Part shown: positions 16,585-24,916 of the stretch, in pieces | How the letters are laid out: each line of letters starts with the position of its first letter | How positions within the stretch are numbered: the first letter of the stretch is position 1 | Assembly (NCBI RefSeq): GCF_025996515.1 | Contig: NZ_BLRH01000060.1 | Coordinates: 744,001 to 808,000, forward strand | Source: Rhizohabitans arisaemae | GTDB lineage: Bacteria > Actinomycetota > Actinomycetes > Streptosporangiales > Streptosporangiaceae | Direction: 5' to 3' | DNA: 64,000 nucleotides | Position numbers and translations under genes: made by a program | Notes under the pieces: generated by a model | Seen by the model: the letters and a program-made list of their open reading frames with translations, nothing else | Databases searched by the model: none | What the model was told of the DNA's origin: nothing

Positions 16585-17268
16585 ATGGTGGTCAACAGTG
16601 CGGCGCATCGAGCCCTTGATGGGCACCGGTTCGACGTGCGGGGCCCCCTCGATCTGGGGTCGCCCGCCACGTCCGTCGTACAGGTCTCCCTCGGCGACCG
16701 GCTCCACGAGTTCACCTCGGGGGATCTGGCGTTCGGCCGGGCCTGGGCCCGGGACATGGGGGTCCTCGCCTTCAGCGAGGGCTTCACCACCCAGGGCGGA
16801 CGGCTGCGCATCGGATACACCCAGGTCGGCGACCGCGGCCTGAGCGAACGGATCCTCGCCGCGGTCTGGGAAGGCAAGCGCCACAGCCTGGGCACCCACC
16901 TCTACCACGCCGGGACGGCCGACGCCGTCCGGCTCTTCTCCTGCCTCACCATCAGAGAGCACGAGGACGGCCTCTCCATCCTGCCCAGAACGGGCACCTT
17001 CGCCGAGTCGGCCGAGCTGCTCAAGGAGGTGCCCGAGATCGGCCTCCTGGAGATCGCCACCCTCAACGGGCGGACGGCCAAGCGGCTCCCCACCTGGAAG
17101 GGCACGGCGACCCGGGCCTTCGAGCTCTTCCAGGACACCCTCACCAGCGGTGACCCCTACTTCGTCCTGGTCAACGAGACCACCTGCGTCACGGTCCTGC
17201 CGCACGCCCACGCCGTGCCCCGGATGCGGCAGCTGGCGGACCGCCTCACCGTGACGGCGGGGTTCTAG
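16585..17268 (+). CDS. Hypothetical protein at the head of the MauE/MauD-like operon
   Basis: A soluble 227-aa protein that I cannot assign. It has no signal peptide. Noticeable segments are FDVRGPLDLGSPATSVVQVS, EGFTTQGGRLRIGYTQVGDR and a C-terminal EIATLNGRTAKRLPTWKGTA. Its last base is the first base of the next start (TAGTG), so it is coupled to the MauE-like gene. A TAGACA box 6 nt before the ATG could be a leaderless promoter. Its place in a thiol-redox operon suggests a role in maturing or sensing the exported Cys-rich protein, but this is inference. Confidence 0.7.
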   Translation: MVVNSAAHRALDGHRFDVRGPLDLGSPATSVVQVSLGDRLHEFTSGDLAFGRAWARDMGVLAFSEGFTTQGGRLRIGYTQVGDRGLSERILAAVWEGKRHSLGTHLYHAGTADAVRLFSCLTIREHEDGLSILPRTGTFAESAELLKEVPEIGLLEIATLNGRTAKRLPTWKGTATRAFELFQDTLTSGDPYFVLVNETTCVTVLPHAHAVPRMRQLADRLTVTAGF

Positions 17269-17756
17269 TGCTCGCCGCCGCGGTCTGCGTGGTCTGCCTG
17301 GGGTCGGCCCTCGGCCACCTGCGTCGACCGGCCGCCCTGACCGCCGCCATCCGGGCGCACGCCGTGATCCCCGCCGCCCTGGCCGTCCCCGCCGCCGTCG
17401 CGACGATGCTCGCCGAAGCCGCGATCGGCCTCGGCGGGGTGCACGCGCTGCTCTCCGGCTCCCTGTGGCTCCACCCGATCACGGTGGCCGCCGCCGCGCT
17501 GATGGCGGCGTTCACCCTCTACACCCTGCTCACGTTGCGTACGGGCGGCGCCGTCCCCTGCGGCTGCTCCGCCGACCGGCACCCGGTGAGCCGCTGGACC
17601 GCGTGGCGCGCCGGCGCCTTGGCGGTGCTCGCCCTCTCCGGCCCGCTCCTGCCCGCGCGGACGGCCTCCGAGCTCGCGATCACCCTGATCGCCGGGCTGG
17701 CCTTCGCGACCCTGTTGTGGCATCTGCCCTCGGCCATGGAGGTCCGTGCACCGTGA
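17268..17756 (+). CDS. MauE/DoxX-like redox membrane protein
   Basis: A 162-aa integral membrane protein with four hydrophobic segments. A CGCS motif (VPCGCSADRHPVSRWTAWRA, from about residue 98) is typical of MauE/DoxX-type proteins that pass electrons to a periplasmic thioredoxin. GTG 17268 overlaps the previous stop, and the gene ends in GTGA shared with the thioredoxin-like gene. In methylamine-utilisation operons MauE and MauD are needed to form the six disulfides of the small dehydrogenase subunit; here a 12-cysteine exported protein lies two genes downstream. Confidence 0.78.
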   Translation: MLAAAVCVVCLGSALGHLRRPAALTAAIRAHAVIPAALAVPAAVATMLAEAAIGLGGVHALLSGSLWLHPITVAAAALMAAFTLYTLLTLRTGGAVPCGCSADRHPVSRWTAWRAGALAVLALSGPLLPARTASELAITLIAGLAFATLLWHLPSAMEVRAP

Positions 17757-18166
17757 GCTTCACGACAACCGCCGTCCTGCTGACCTGGGTGGCCATCCTC
17801 CTCCTCGGCCTGGTGGTGTCCGGGCTGATCCGCCAGGTGCACGCCTTGACGGGCGCGCCGAGCGCGCTGGGGCCGGCCCCGGGCACCGCGTTCCCGGGGT
17901 TCACCGGCCCGGCGCTCCTGCTCTTCCTGGATGAGGGATGCCCGGTCTGCTCCGAAGTCCTCGCCGAATCCGCAAAAGTACGGGCATTGCCGGTCCGGGC
18001 CCTGTTCGCCCACGAGGATCCCGGCCTGTTCGACCGGCACTCGATCCCGGTCGCGCCCTTCGGCGTCGTCCTCGACGCGGCGGGACGGGTCCGCGCCGCC
18101 GGACCGCTCGGGTCCGCGGACGCCGTACACGAACTCGTCGGCAAGGCCTTGGAGCCGGTGCCGTGA
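17753..18166 (+). CDS. Membrane-anchored thioredoxin-like protein (MauD-like)
   Basis: A 137-aa protein with an N-terminal transmembrane anchor (residues about 5-25) and an extracytoplasmic thioredoxin-like domain holding the redox motif CPVC in FLDEGCPVCSEVL, then VPVAPFGVVLDAAGRV with the cis-proline-like VAPF. This matches a short MauD/TlpA-type disulfide donor or isomerase. GTG 17753 is coupled to the preceding MauE-like gene, and the gene overlaps the next one by GTGA. It probably oxidises or proofreads the 12-Cys protein encoded next. Confidence 0.78.
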   Translation: MSFTTTAVLLTWVAILLLGLVVSGLIRQVHALTGAPSALGPAPGTAFPGFTGPALLLFLDEGCPVCSEVLAESAKVRALPVRALFAHEDPGLFDRHSIPVAPFGVVLDAAGRVRAAGPLGSADAVHELVGKALEPVP

Positions 18167-18663
18167 CGGGGATCATGCCGCTGCGGGGAGCCTGGCCGGA
18201 GGGGGCCGTCAAGGCGCACCGGAGGGTCCGGTTCCCCGCCCCGGTGAGCCGGCGTTCGATCTTCCGGGTGGCGCTGGCCGGAGCCACCAGCCTCGGGCTG
18301 GTCGCGTTGACGGTCTTCCCCGCGGCCAGGACCGCCTTCGCCGCGGGGTACCGGATCCTGCCCTACCCGTGCCCCTCGTACGCGACGGACCACAACTGCA
18401 GCCCCGGATGCGGGCCGAGCCGGGTCTGCCTGGACTGCTGCGACATCGACGGCTGGCATCGCCGGCGGGGCGACTTCCGGCTGCGGCCGAACCAGTGCGC
18501 CTCCGGGGTCTACGACGGCTGGCTCTGGGCCTACTCGGGGCCCTGCGGGCGATGCCGCGGCGGGGTCACCTACCGGTGCCACGACGGGTACCGGCGGGTC
18601 GGCCACTGGTGGTCCCGGACGATCTGCCGGGCGACCGTCCGCTGCAGGAGGCCGGTATTTTAG
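18163..18663 (+). CDS. Tat-exported 12-cysteine protein, methylamine-dehydrogenase-light-chain-like
   Basis: A 166-aa protein with a twin-arginine signal (VSRRSIFRVALAGATSLGLV, about residues 28-47, ending near TAFAA) and a mature domain of about 105 residues with 12 cysteines (PYPCPSY, HNCSPGCGPSRVCLDCC, NQCASG, PCGRCRG, YRCHDG, TICRATVRC). The methylamine dehydrogenase light chain also has 12 cysteines in six disulfides, a long export signal, and MauD/MauE partners. Tryptophans (GWLWAY, HWW) that could form a tryptophylquinone are present, but no heavy-chain gene lies nearby. Start GTG 18163 is coupled to the MauD-like gene; ATG 18175 is an alternative. Confidence 0.72.
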   Translation: MTGIMPLRGAWPEGAVKAHRRVRFPAPVSRRSIFRVALAGATSLGLVALTVFPAARTAFAAGYRILPYPCPSYATDHNCSPGCGPSRVCLDCCDIDGWHRRRGDFRLRPNQCASGVYDGWLWAYSGPCGRCRGGVTYRCHDGYRRVGHWWSRTICRATVRCRRPVF

Positions 18664-18809
18664 CCACCCGGCTGCGGAGCCTCTTCTCCTTCGCCCCCCT
18701 GGCGCTGCTGGGGGGTGTCGCCCTGGCCGCCTCGGCCCAAAAAAGCCCGCTCCTGTGCTGGGCGGTGCTGGCGGCCCTCGCAGGCTACGCCCTATCCGGC
18801 TCGGTTTGA
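18609..18809 (+). CDS. Small membrane protein, start uncertain
   Basis: A short open frame whose C-terminal 45 residues form two hydrophobic segments (FSFAPLALLGGVALAAS and LLCWAVLAALAGYALSG). It overlaps the end of the 12-Cys gene. GTG 18609 gives 66 aa. However, an AGGAG ribosome site (18646-18650) is placed for a rare ATT start at 18657, which would give 50 aa. Tight packing with neighbours and membrane-like composition support a gene, but it is not certain. Confidence 0.4.
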   Translation: MVPDDLPGDRPLQEAGILATRLRSLFSFAPLALLGGVALAASAQKSPLLCWAVLAALAGYALSGSV

Positions 18810-18827
18810 ACGCTTAACAGCAACTAC

Positions 18828-19349
18828 GTGTTGTTCTCGTCAGGTTGGCGGGGTTCGGTGCTCGCCCTCTTCAGCGGAGGGCTCCTGGTCGGCGGTGCCG
18901 TGAGCGGTACGGCCCTGTGGGCGCTGTCCGGGCTCACCGAACCGCTCCCCGGCCCCTGGCGGGCCTGGCCGCCCGTGCTCGCCGCCGCCCTCGGCGTCCT
19001 CCGCGAAGCGGGGGTTCTCCGGATCGCCCTGCCCCAGAACGCCCGGCAGATCCCGCAGGCGGTGCTGCAGCGGGACGTGCGGCGCGGGGCGCTCCGGTTC
19101 GGCTTCGAGCTGGGCACCGGAGTCCGCACCTACGTCTCCTCCACCGCGCCCTACGTGCTCGCCGCCGGGCTGCTCTTCGCCCGGCCGGACCTGCCCGCGG
19201 CCCTGCTCATCGGGGCCTGCTTCGGCGCCGGACGGGCGCTGACCGCGCTGCTCGGCTCACTGCGCGGCCCGGTCGACCGGCTCCGGGCGATCACCGTCGC
19301 GATCACGGTCGTCACGCTCGTCTCGCTCACGCTTCTCCTGCTCGGCTGA
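18828..19349 (+). CDS. Hypothetical membrane protein
   Basis: A 173-aa protein with four or five hydrophobic segments and a basic central cytoplasmic loop (LPQNARQIPQAVLQRDVRRG). The end reads RAITVAITVVTLVSLTLLLL. I do not recognise the family. It is the last gene of the MauE/MauD-like operon, starting 18 nt after the small membrane frame. The final 93 nt overlap the end of the convergent MFS gene, which is an unusually long tail-to-tail overlap. Confidence 0.65.
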   Translation: MLFSSGWRGSVLALFSGGLLVGGAVSGTALWALSGLTEPLPGPWRAWPPVLAAALGVLREAGVLRIALPQNARQIPQAVLQRDVRRGALRFGFELGTGVRTYVSSTAPYVLAAGLLFARPDLPAALLIGACFGAGRALTALLGSLRGPVDRLRAITVAITVVTLVSLTLLLLG

Positions 19350-20609
19350 GCCGAACTCGATCCGGCGCAGGTTCCTGATCGCGGGTACCGAAAGCAGCAG
19401 CATCGGTACGGCAAGGGCGACCCCCGCCCCGACCAGGAGCAACTCCTCCACACCCGCGACCAGCGCAACCGGTCCGGCCAGCACCTGGCCGAGGGGAATC
19501 GCCGCGTTGGAGCCGGTCACCTCGTAGGCGTGCACCCGGTTCAGCACCGGTGCGGGGATCTGGGTCTGCACGCTGGTCGCCCACATCACGCCCCAGAACG
19601 CCGCGCCGATCCCCGCGGCGAAGAAGGACGCCGCCAACGCGGGCGCCGGGAACCCCAGCGCGGGACCGAGCGGGTAGAGGGCGAAGGCGAACATGGCGAC
19701 CGCCCCGGCGGCCAGCGGCCGCGACGGCCGAAGCCGCATGGCGAGCAGCCCGCCGACCAGGCTTCCCGCGCCGAACGCGCCCATCACCAGACCGTAGACG
19801 GACTCGCCGAGCCGGGGCACCGTGATCGCGGAGATGAGTGGCAGGCTCGGCCCGAAGACGATCAGGCCGTGCACCGTCCAGATCACGATGACCCCCCAGA
19901 GCCACGTCCGCGAGGAGAACTCCTGCCACCCCTCGGCGAGGTCGCGCAGCATCGAGGTGCGGACGAGGGGTGCCGAAGGCGGCCTCACCCGCAGGGCCAG
20001 CAGCAGGAGCGCGCTGAGCAGGAAGGTGACCGAGGTGATCCCGATCACCCACCCGGCCCCGCCGAACAGGACCACCAGGACGCCGGCGAGGGCCGGACCG
20101 GTCATGTGGGAGAGCGCGTCGGACATCCGGAGCACCCCGTTGGCGCCCTGGACGTCCCGGGCGACCTGGGGAATGAGGCTGGCGGTGCCCGGCTGGAACA
20201 TGGCGGAGGCGACCCCGCTGACGATCTCAAGGCAGATGATCTGCCAGAGCACGGGCTTGCCGGAGATGAAGGCGAAGGCCATGATCCCATGGGTGACCAC
20301 GCGGACCAGGTCGGCGAGGACCATCATCCTGCGCGGGCTGAACCGGTCGGCGAGCACCCCGCCGAAGAGCATGAACAGGATCGACGCCGCCATCCATGCG
20401 CCGAGCGCGGCCCCGACGCCGCCGGCGCCGTACCCCGCGCCCAGCAGGCCGATCGAGATCACGACCGGCATCATCGAGTCGCCGGCCAGAGCGACGGTCC
20501 GGGCGCCGAAGTACAGAGAGAAGTTCCGCGACCACAGCGCGGGCGTCGCCGTGGTCACACCGGCCGCCGTCTCCACGAACCCCCCGAAACCCGCTCCCCC
20601 AGCGAGCAC
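19257..20609 (-). CDS. MFS transporter
   Basis: A 450-aa major-facilitator protein of the MFS_3/enterobactin-exporter type with 12 hydrophobic segments. The loop motif is GGVLADRFSPRRMMVLADLV (about residues 83-102), and SRNFSLYFGARTVALAGDSM marks the first helix. It ends in a charged tail rich in Arg/Asp (EKRERDERDDRDRDGDRPEP) encoded over the end of the convergent membrane gene. GTG 20609 is used; GTG 20558 (giving MTTATPALW) is an equally reasonable start. The substrate is unknown; such proteins export drugs or siderophores. Confidence 0.82.
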   Translation of the reverse strand: MLAGGAGFGGFVETAAGVTTATPALWSRNFSLYFGARTVALAGDSMMPVVISIGLLGAGYGAGGVGAALGAWMAASILFMLFGGVLADRFSPRRMMVLADLVRVVTHGIMAFAFISGKPVLWQIICLEIVSGVASAMFQPGTASLIPQVARDVQGANGVLRMSDALSHMTGPALAGVLVVLFGGAGWVIGITSVTFLLSALLLLALRVRPPSAPLVRTSMLRDLAEGWQEFSSRTWLWGVIVIWTVHGLIVFGPSLPLISAITVPRLGESVYGLVMGAFGAGSLVGGLLAMRLRPSRPLAAGAVAMFAFALYPLGPALGFPAPALAASFFAAGIGAAFWGVMWATSVQTQIPAPVLNRVHAYEVTGSNAAIPLGQVLAGPVALVAGVEELLLVGAGVALAVPMLLLSVPAIRNLRRIEFGSAEQEKRERDERDDRDRDGDRPEPVDRAAQ

Positions 20610-20717
20610 GGCGAGACAGCGCCATGTCGCGAATTACGGATAAACCATAAATAAACCTAACAGAACCCGACAAGTCGATATCTCCCGGCCTCCCTGGAAA
20701 AGCGCAATGATCCAGAG

Positions 20718-22175
20718 GTGGCAGACATACCGCGCATACTTGGGCGACTGCTCCCCACGTTCCGGAGGGACTCCCCCGGCGACTCCCTCAGCCCGGCCGA
20801 ACGCAAGGTCTGGGACGCCTACCCGACCGGAGCCTGGGTCGAACTCGACGGCGAACCCGTCCGCGCCGAACTGATCGCCTCGCTCCTGCTGGGGGTCCGG
20901 GACGCCGCGCCCGGCCAGGTGCCCGCCGTACGGCTGCGCGGCGCCCGCGTCACCGGAACCCTGACCATCCTGGGAGGATCCATCGGCTGCGAACTCAGTC
21001 TGGATCGCTGCGAACTGGAGGGACGACCGGACTTCACCGAGTCCACAACGAAGACCATCCGGATTGTGAACTCCCGCATGCCCGGCTTCTGCGGGGGCGG
21101 CGTCCGGATGGACGGACATCTCAGCCTCTCCGGTTCGGAGATCTCCGGTGAGGTACGGCTGCCGCGAGCCCAGATCAACGGCGGCCTGCGCATGCTCGGC
21201 ACCACGGTGCGCAACCTCGGCGAATGGGCGATCTTCTCCGGCTCACTCGTCGTGGAGGCAGGGGCCTTCCTTGATAATGCCGACATATCTGGCGGAGTCC
21301 GGCTGGTGGGCGCGCGGATGAACGGAGGCCTGTTCCTCCGGGGCACCACCCTGCGCAACCCCGGCGGCGACGCCCTCCTCGCGGACAACCTGATCGTCGA
21401 GGACGTGATGGAGTGCACCGAGGGGTTCACCGCCGAAGGCGCGATCGGGCTCCGCGGCGCCCGGGTGAACGGGACTCTCTCCTTCCGGGACGGTGAGCTC
21501 CAGGGCGACCTGAGGTGCGCCTTCCTGGAGGCCAGGGAGCTTGTCCTGCACTTTGCCACGCCGATCGAGGGCACGGTCAACCTCGTCTACTCCAAGATCG
21601 GGATCATCTTCGACGACCCCGCCGTCTGGCCCGAACGACTCCGCCTCAACGGGGCCGTCTACGAGGCGTTGCGCGGAAACGGGATCGAGGACCGCGTCCG
21701 CTGGGTGGCCCGCGACCCCCAAGGGTTTCGGCCGCAGCCCTACGAGCAACTCGCCGCCTGGTACATCAGGGACGGCAACGAGGAGCTGGCCCGCCGGACC
21801 CAGCTGGCCAAGCTGCGGGCCAGGCGGGCGACGCTGCGCCCGGGCGGCCGGTTCTGGGGCCGGGTCCTCGACGTGACGGTCGGGTACGGCTACCGCCCGT
21901 GGCTCGCCTGCGTGTGGTTCGCGCTGCTGCTCACCGCCGGCACCGTCACGTTCACCCTCGTCGAGCCCCGGCCCATCAAGCCCGCCGAGTCCCCGCGGTT
22001 CAACGCCTTCGCCTACACCCTGGACCTGCTCATCCCGATCAACGCGTTCGGGCAGCGCGGCGCCTTCGACCCGGTGGGCTGGACGCCCTGGCTCGCCTAC
22101 GCCTTGATCGCGTCAGGCTGGATCCTGGCCACCGCCCTGATCACCGGGGCGGCCCGGGTGCTCCGGCGCGGCTGA
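20718..22175 (+). CDS. Membrane-anchored beta-helix protein of unknown function
   Basis: A 485-aa protein. Residues about 65-310 are a repetitive right-handed beta-helix-like region with recurrent turns such as RLRGARVTGTLTILGGSIG, LSLSGSEISGEVRLPRAQIN and VRLVGARMNGGLFLRGTTLR. They are followed by a linker containing EQLAAWYIRDGNEELARRTQ and two transmembrane helices near the C-terminus (WLACVWFALLLTAGTVTFTL; WLAYALIASGWILATALI). Streptomycete relatives are often mislabelled oxidoreductases. GTG 20718 lies close to the divergent MFS gene. The C-terminal stop is 5 nt from the lepB stop on the other strand. Confidence 0.78.
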   Translation: MADIPRILGRLLPTFRRDSPGDSLSPAERKVWDAYPTGAWVELDGEPVRAELIASLLLGVRDAAPGQVPAVRLRGARVTGTLTILGGSIGCELSLDRCELEGRPDFTESTTKTIRIVNSRMPGFCGGGVRMDGHLSLSGSEISGEVRLPRAQINGGLRMLGTTVRNLGEWAIFSGSLVVEAGAFLDNADISGGVRLVGARMNGGLFLRGTTLRNPGGDALLADNLIVEDVMECTEGFTAEGAIGLRGARVNGTLSFRDGELQGDLRCAFLEARELVLHFATPIEGTVNLVYSKIGIIFDDPAVWPERLRLNGAVYEALRGNGIEDRVRWVARDPQGFRPQPYEQLAAWYIRDGNEELARRTQLAKLRARRATLRPGGRFWGRVLDVTVGYGYRPWLACVWFALLLTAGTVTFTLVEPRPIKPAESPRFNAFAYTLDLLIPINAFGQRGAFDPVGWTPWLAYALIASGWILATALITGAARVLRRG

Positions 22176-22180
22176 CCCGG

Positions 22181-22933
22181 CTACTTCTTCAGGCCGGGCT
22201 GGCCGAACGTCTTGGGGATGTCCAGCACCCCCCAGCGGGCAAACGGCCACATCCGGACGAAGGCCCGGCCGATCACCGCGTCCTCGGGGATCGTCCCGGC
22301 CCCCGGGTCGCCCACCTCCTGGTGGTAGCGCGCGTCCTGGGAGAGGTCCCGGTGGTCGCCCATCACCCAGAGCCGCCCCTCGGGCACCTTCACCTCGAAG
22401 AACTTCTCCGACGGCACGTTCCCCGGGAAGAGGTACTCCCCCTCGTCGAGGGGTACACCGTTGACCGTGATGCGATTCTGCGCGTCACAGCACTTGACGA
22501 CGTCCCCGCCGACCCCGATGACCCGCTTGATGTAGTCCTTCTCCCCCGGCACCAGCCCGAACAGCACGCCGACCCAGTTCAGGGCGGCCGAAACGGGATT
22601 GCCCGAGTCGACCGAGGCCACGTCCGGATTCCGATCCCACGAACCCTCACCGGAGAACACCACGATGTCCCCCCGCTCGATGTCCCGGGTCAGGTACACC
22701 AGCTTGTTGACCAGGACCCGGTCCTGCTCAAGCAGGGTGTTCTCCATCGACGGCGAGGGAATCCAGAACGCCTGGATCACGAAAGTCTTGATCAACAAGG
22801 CGAGGCCGAGCGAAACGGGCACGAGAATCAGGAGCTCCCTGAGGAAAGATCCCTTCTTCTCCTTTTTTCGCTTCTTCTTCCCCTTTTCCTCGTCGACCTC
22901 TTGCTCATTCCTGTCGTCGATGGCTTCACGCAT
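22181..22933 (-). CDS. lepB: Signal peptidase I
   Basis: Membrane-bound leader peptidase that removes signal peptides from Sec and Tat precursors (family S26). The catalytic serine 62 (IPSPSMENTL) and general-base lysine 136 (DYIKRVIGVGGD), numbered from ATG 22933, are present, as are the later GDHRDLSQDARYH motif and one transmembrane helix (about residues 33-57) after a strongly basic stretch (GKKKRKKEKKGS). An upstream in-frame ATG at 23011 would add 26 residues (MGTPRSYPPVSN) and cannot be excluded. A CCD pair in the beta-rich insert is a local oddity. It is divergent from the L,D-transpeptidase gene. Confidence 0.92.
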   Translation of the reverse strand: MREAIDDRNEQEVDEEKGKKKRKKEKKGSFLRELLILVPVSLGLALLIKTFVIQAFWIPSPSMENTLLEQDRVLVNKLVYLTRDIERGDIVVFSGEGSWDRNPDVASVDSGNPVSAALNWVGVLFGLVPGEKDYIKRVIGVGGDVVKCCDAQNRITVNGVPLDEGEYLFPGNVPSEKFFEVKVPEGRLWVMGDHRDLSQDARYHQEVGDPGAGTIPEDAVIGRAFVRMWPFARWGVLDIPKTFGQPGLKK

Positions 22934-23163
22934 GTCGTCGGCCTGCCTACCTTCCGCGGTCACAACCACCTCAACGTTCGAGACCGGCGGATAGCTCCGC
23001 GGCGTCCCCATTCTCACGATGCCCAACAGGACCGGCAACCGCGAGCGCCGCAACAGCATAAATCCACCGAGTACCCAACTTTTCCTGCCAGGACAGCGTC
23101 CTACGGTGCAGGTAACCGGTAACAATCATCCCCGCTCCCACCCCATCCCCCTCGGAGGCGCCC

Positions 23164-24399
23164 ATGAACCGCCGCTCACCGTCACGCCGTGATCCGATGA
23201 CGTTTCGTGGTCTCCGTACCGTGACGGCGGTCATCATCGCACTGGTCACGCTGCTCGCCTCCGGGTGCCAGTCCGACTCCGGCCCGGACCCCGCCCCGAC
23301 GGCGGCGCCGCAGCCCGCCAAGCCGGACACCCGGATCGCGGTGGTCCCGGCGGACGGCACCGCGGCGGCCCGGCCCGACCGCGGGGTGACGGTGAGCGCG
23401 ACCGGAGGCACCCTCGTCGACGTCACGGTGAGCACCGGCGGGAAGGCGGTCGAGGGAAGCTACAGCGCGGACCGCACCACATGGCGGTCCACCTGGACGC
23501 TCGCCCCCGGCGCCCAGTACACGGTATCGGCCCGGGCGACGAACACCGCGGGAACCCCCGTCACCGTGACCAGCGCATTCCGTACCCAGCAACCGAGCCA
23601 GACCATCGCGGCCTCGCTCGACTGGGTGCTCGCCGCCAACGAGGGCAAGACGTACGGCGTCGGCCTGCCGATCGTCCTGCACTTCTCCCGCGAGGTCTAC
23701 AACCAGGCCGAGGTGGAGCGGGCCCTTGAGGTGATCGCCGAGAAGCCGGTCGAGGGCTCGTGGTACTGGATGGATCGCAGGCGGGTCGTGTACCGGACCA
23801 AGCGGTACTGGCCCGCCCACCAGACCGTCAGGCTGATCGCCCACATGACCGGGGTCCGAGCCGCCAAAGAGGTCTACGGGACCGAGGACCTGACCTGGAC
23901 CTTCAAGATCGGCGCAGATCAGCGGAGCGTCGCGGACGCCCGTACCCACACCATGGTCGTCCGGCGGGACGGCCGGAAGGTCCGCACCATGAAGGTGAGC
24001 CTGGGCAACGGCACCACCCGCGAGTACACCACCGCCGCCGGCGTCCACCTCACCATGGAGAAGGGCAACCCCACCCGGATGCGGGCCCCCGGCCGTAAAA
24101 AGGGCGACAACGGGTGGTACGACAGGCAGGTGGGCTGGGCGGTGCGGATCTCCAGCCGCGGCGAGTACGTGCACGCCGCCCCCTGGTCGATCCGGTCCCA
24201 GGGCCGGGCCAACGTCAGCCACGGCTGCGTCAACGCCCACCCGACGGACGCCAAATGGTTCTACGAGATGTCCCAGCCCGGCGACATCGTCGACGTCAAG
24301 GGCACCGACCGCCCCCTGGCGCAGGAGTGGGAGAACGGCTGGATGTACTGGGAGAAACCATGGAGCGAGTGGCTGAAAGGAAGCGCGCTGAATGCCTGA
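23164..24399 (+). CDS. L,D-transpeptidase lipoprotein
   Basis: Cell-envelope enzyme of 411 aa that forms 3-3 peptidoglycan cross-links. The lipobox LASGC (Cys35) follows a signal peptide. Next come Ig-like beta domains (about 50-260: TRIAVVPADGTAAARPDRG, FSREVYNQAEVERALEVI) and a C-terminal YkuD domain with the catalytic SHGCVN motif (Cys355) preceded by VHAAPWSIRSQG. This matches the Ldt architecture of actinobacteria, including the C-terminal aromatic tail (GWMYWEKPWSEWL). ATG 23164 follows a GGAGG ribosome site. The next gene overlaps its end by 8 nt. Confidence 0.93.
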   Translation: MNRRSPSRRDPMTFRGLRTVTAVIIALVTLLASGCQSDSGPDPAPTAAPQPAKPDTRIAVVPADGTAAARPDRGVTVSATGGTLVDVTVSTGGKAVEGSYSADRTTWRSTWTLAPGAQYTVSARATNTAGTPVTVTSAFRTQQPSQTIAASLDWVLAANEGKTYGVGLPIVLHFSREVYNQAEVERALEVIAEKPVEGSWYWMDRRRVVYRTKRYWPAHQTVRLIAHMTGVRAAKEVYGTEDLTWTFKIGADQRSVADARTHTMVVRRDGRKVRTMKVSLGNGTTREYTTAAGVHLTMEKGNPTRMRAPGRKKGDNGWYDRQVGWAVRISSRGEYVHAAPWSIRSQGRANVSHGCVNAHPTDAKWFYEMSQPGDIVDVKGTDRPLAQEWENGWMYWEKPWSEWLKGSALNA

Positions 24400-24910
24400 C
24401 CGACGCGACGACCTGACCATCCGGAACGGCGACGGCGGGGACGCCGACCTGGTCCTGGCCATGTTCGACCGTGCCGTGGCCTGGCTGGTCTCCCGGGGAC
24501 AGACCGGGCAATGGGGTGAGGTCCCGTTCTCGCGGCGCCCCGAGCGGGTCGCCGCCGCCCACCGGTGGGCCGAAAGCGGCGGACTCCGCATCGCCGAGGT
24601 CGCCGGGGTTCCCGCGGGCGCGATGGTCGTGGGGCCCCCGGTGCCGTACGCGCCCCCGGCGGCCGAGCCGGAACTCTACGTCCAGGCGCTCGTCACCGAC
24701 CGGCGCCGGGCCGGGCTGGGGGTGGGTCGGGCGCTCCTGGATCGGGCCAGGCGGGAGGCCGAGGACCTCGGGGTACGCCTGCTCCGGGTGGACTGCTGGG
24801 CCGGGGCGCAGGAGAGACTCGTCGGGTACTACGAAAGCGCCGGCTTCGTCCGCGAAGCGCCGTTCGCCGTGGACAACTGGCATGGGATGGTGCTCGCCCA
24901 GCGCTGGTGA
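24392..24910 (+). CDS. GNAT-family N-acetyltransferase
   Basis: A 172-aa GNAT enzyme. The acetyl-CoA-binding motif A is RRRAGLGVGRALLDRARREA (about residues 104-123), followed by RVDCWAGAQERLVGYYESAG and a FVREAPF strand, the usual motif B. The ATG overlaps the last 8 nt of the L,D-transpeptidase gene, so the two are coupled. The substrate cannot be predicted; a small amine or a peptidoglycan-related amine is possible from context only. Confidence 0.85.
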   Translation: MPDRRDDLTIRNGDGGDADLVLAMFDRAVAWLVSRGQTGQWGEVPFSRRPERVAAAHRWAESGGLRIAEVAGVPAGAMVVGPPVPYAPPAAEPELYVQALVTDRRRAGLGVGRALLDRARREAEDLGVRLLRVDCWAGAQERLVGYYESAGFVREAPFAVDNWHGMVLAQRW

Positions 24911-24916
24911 GCCCGA

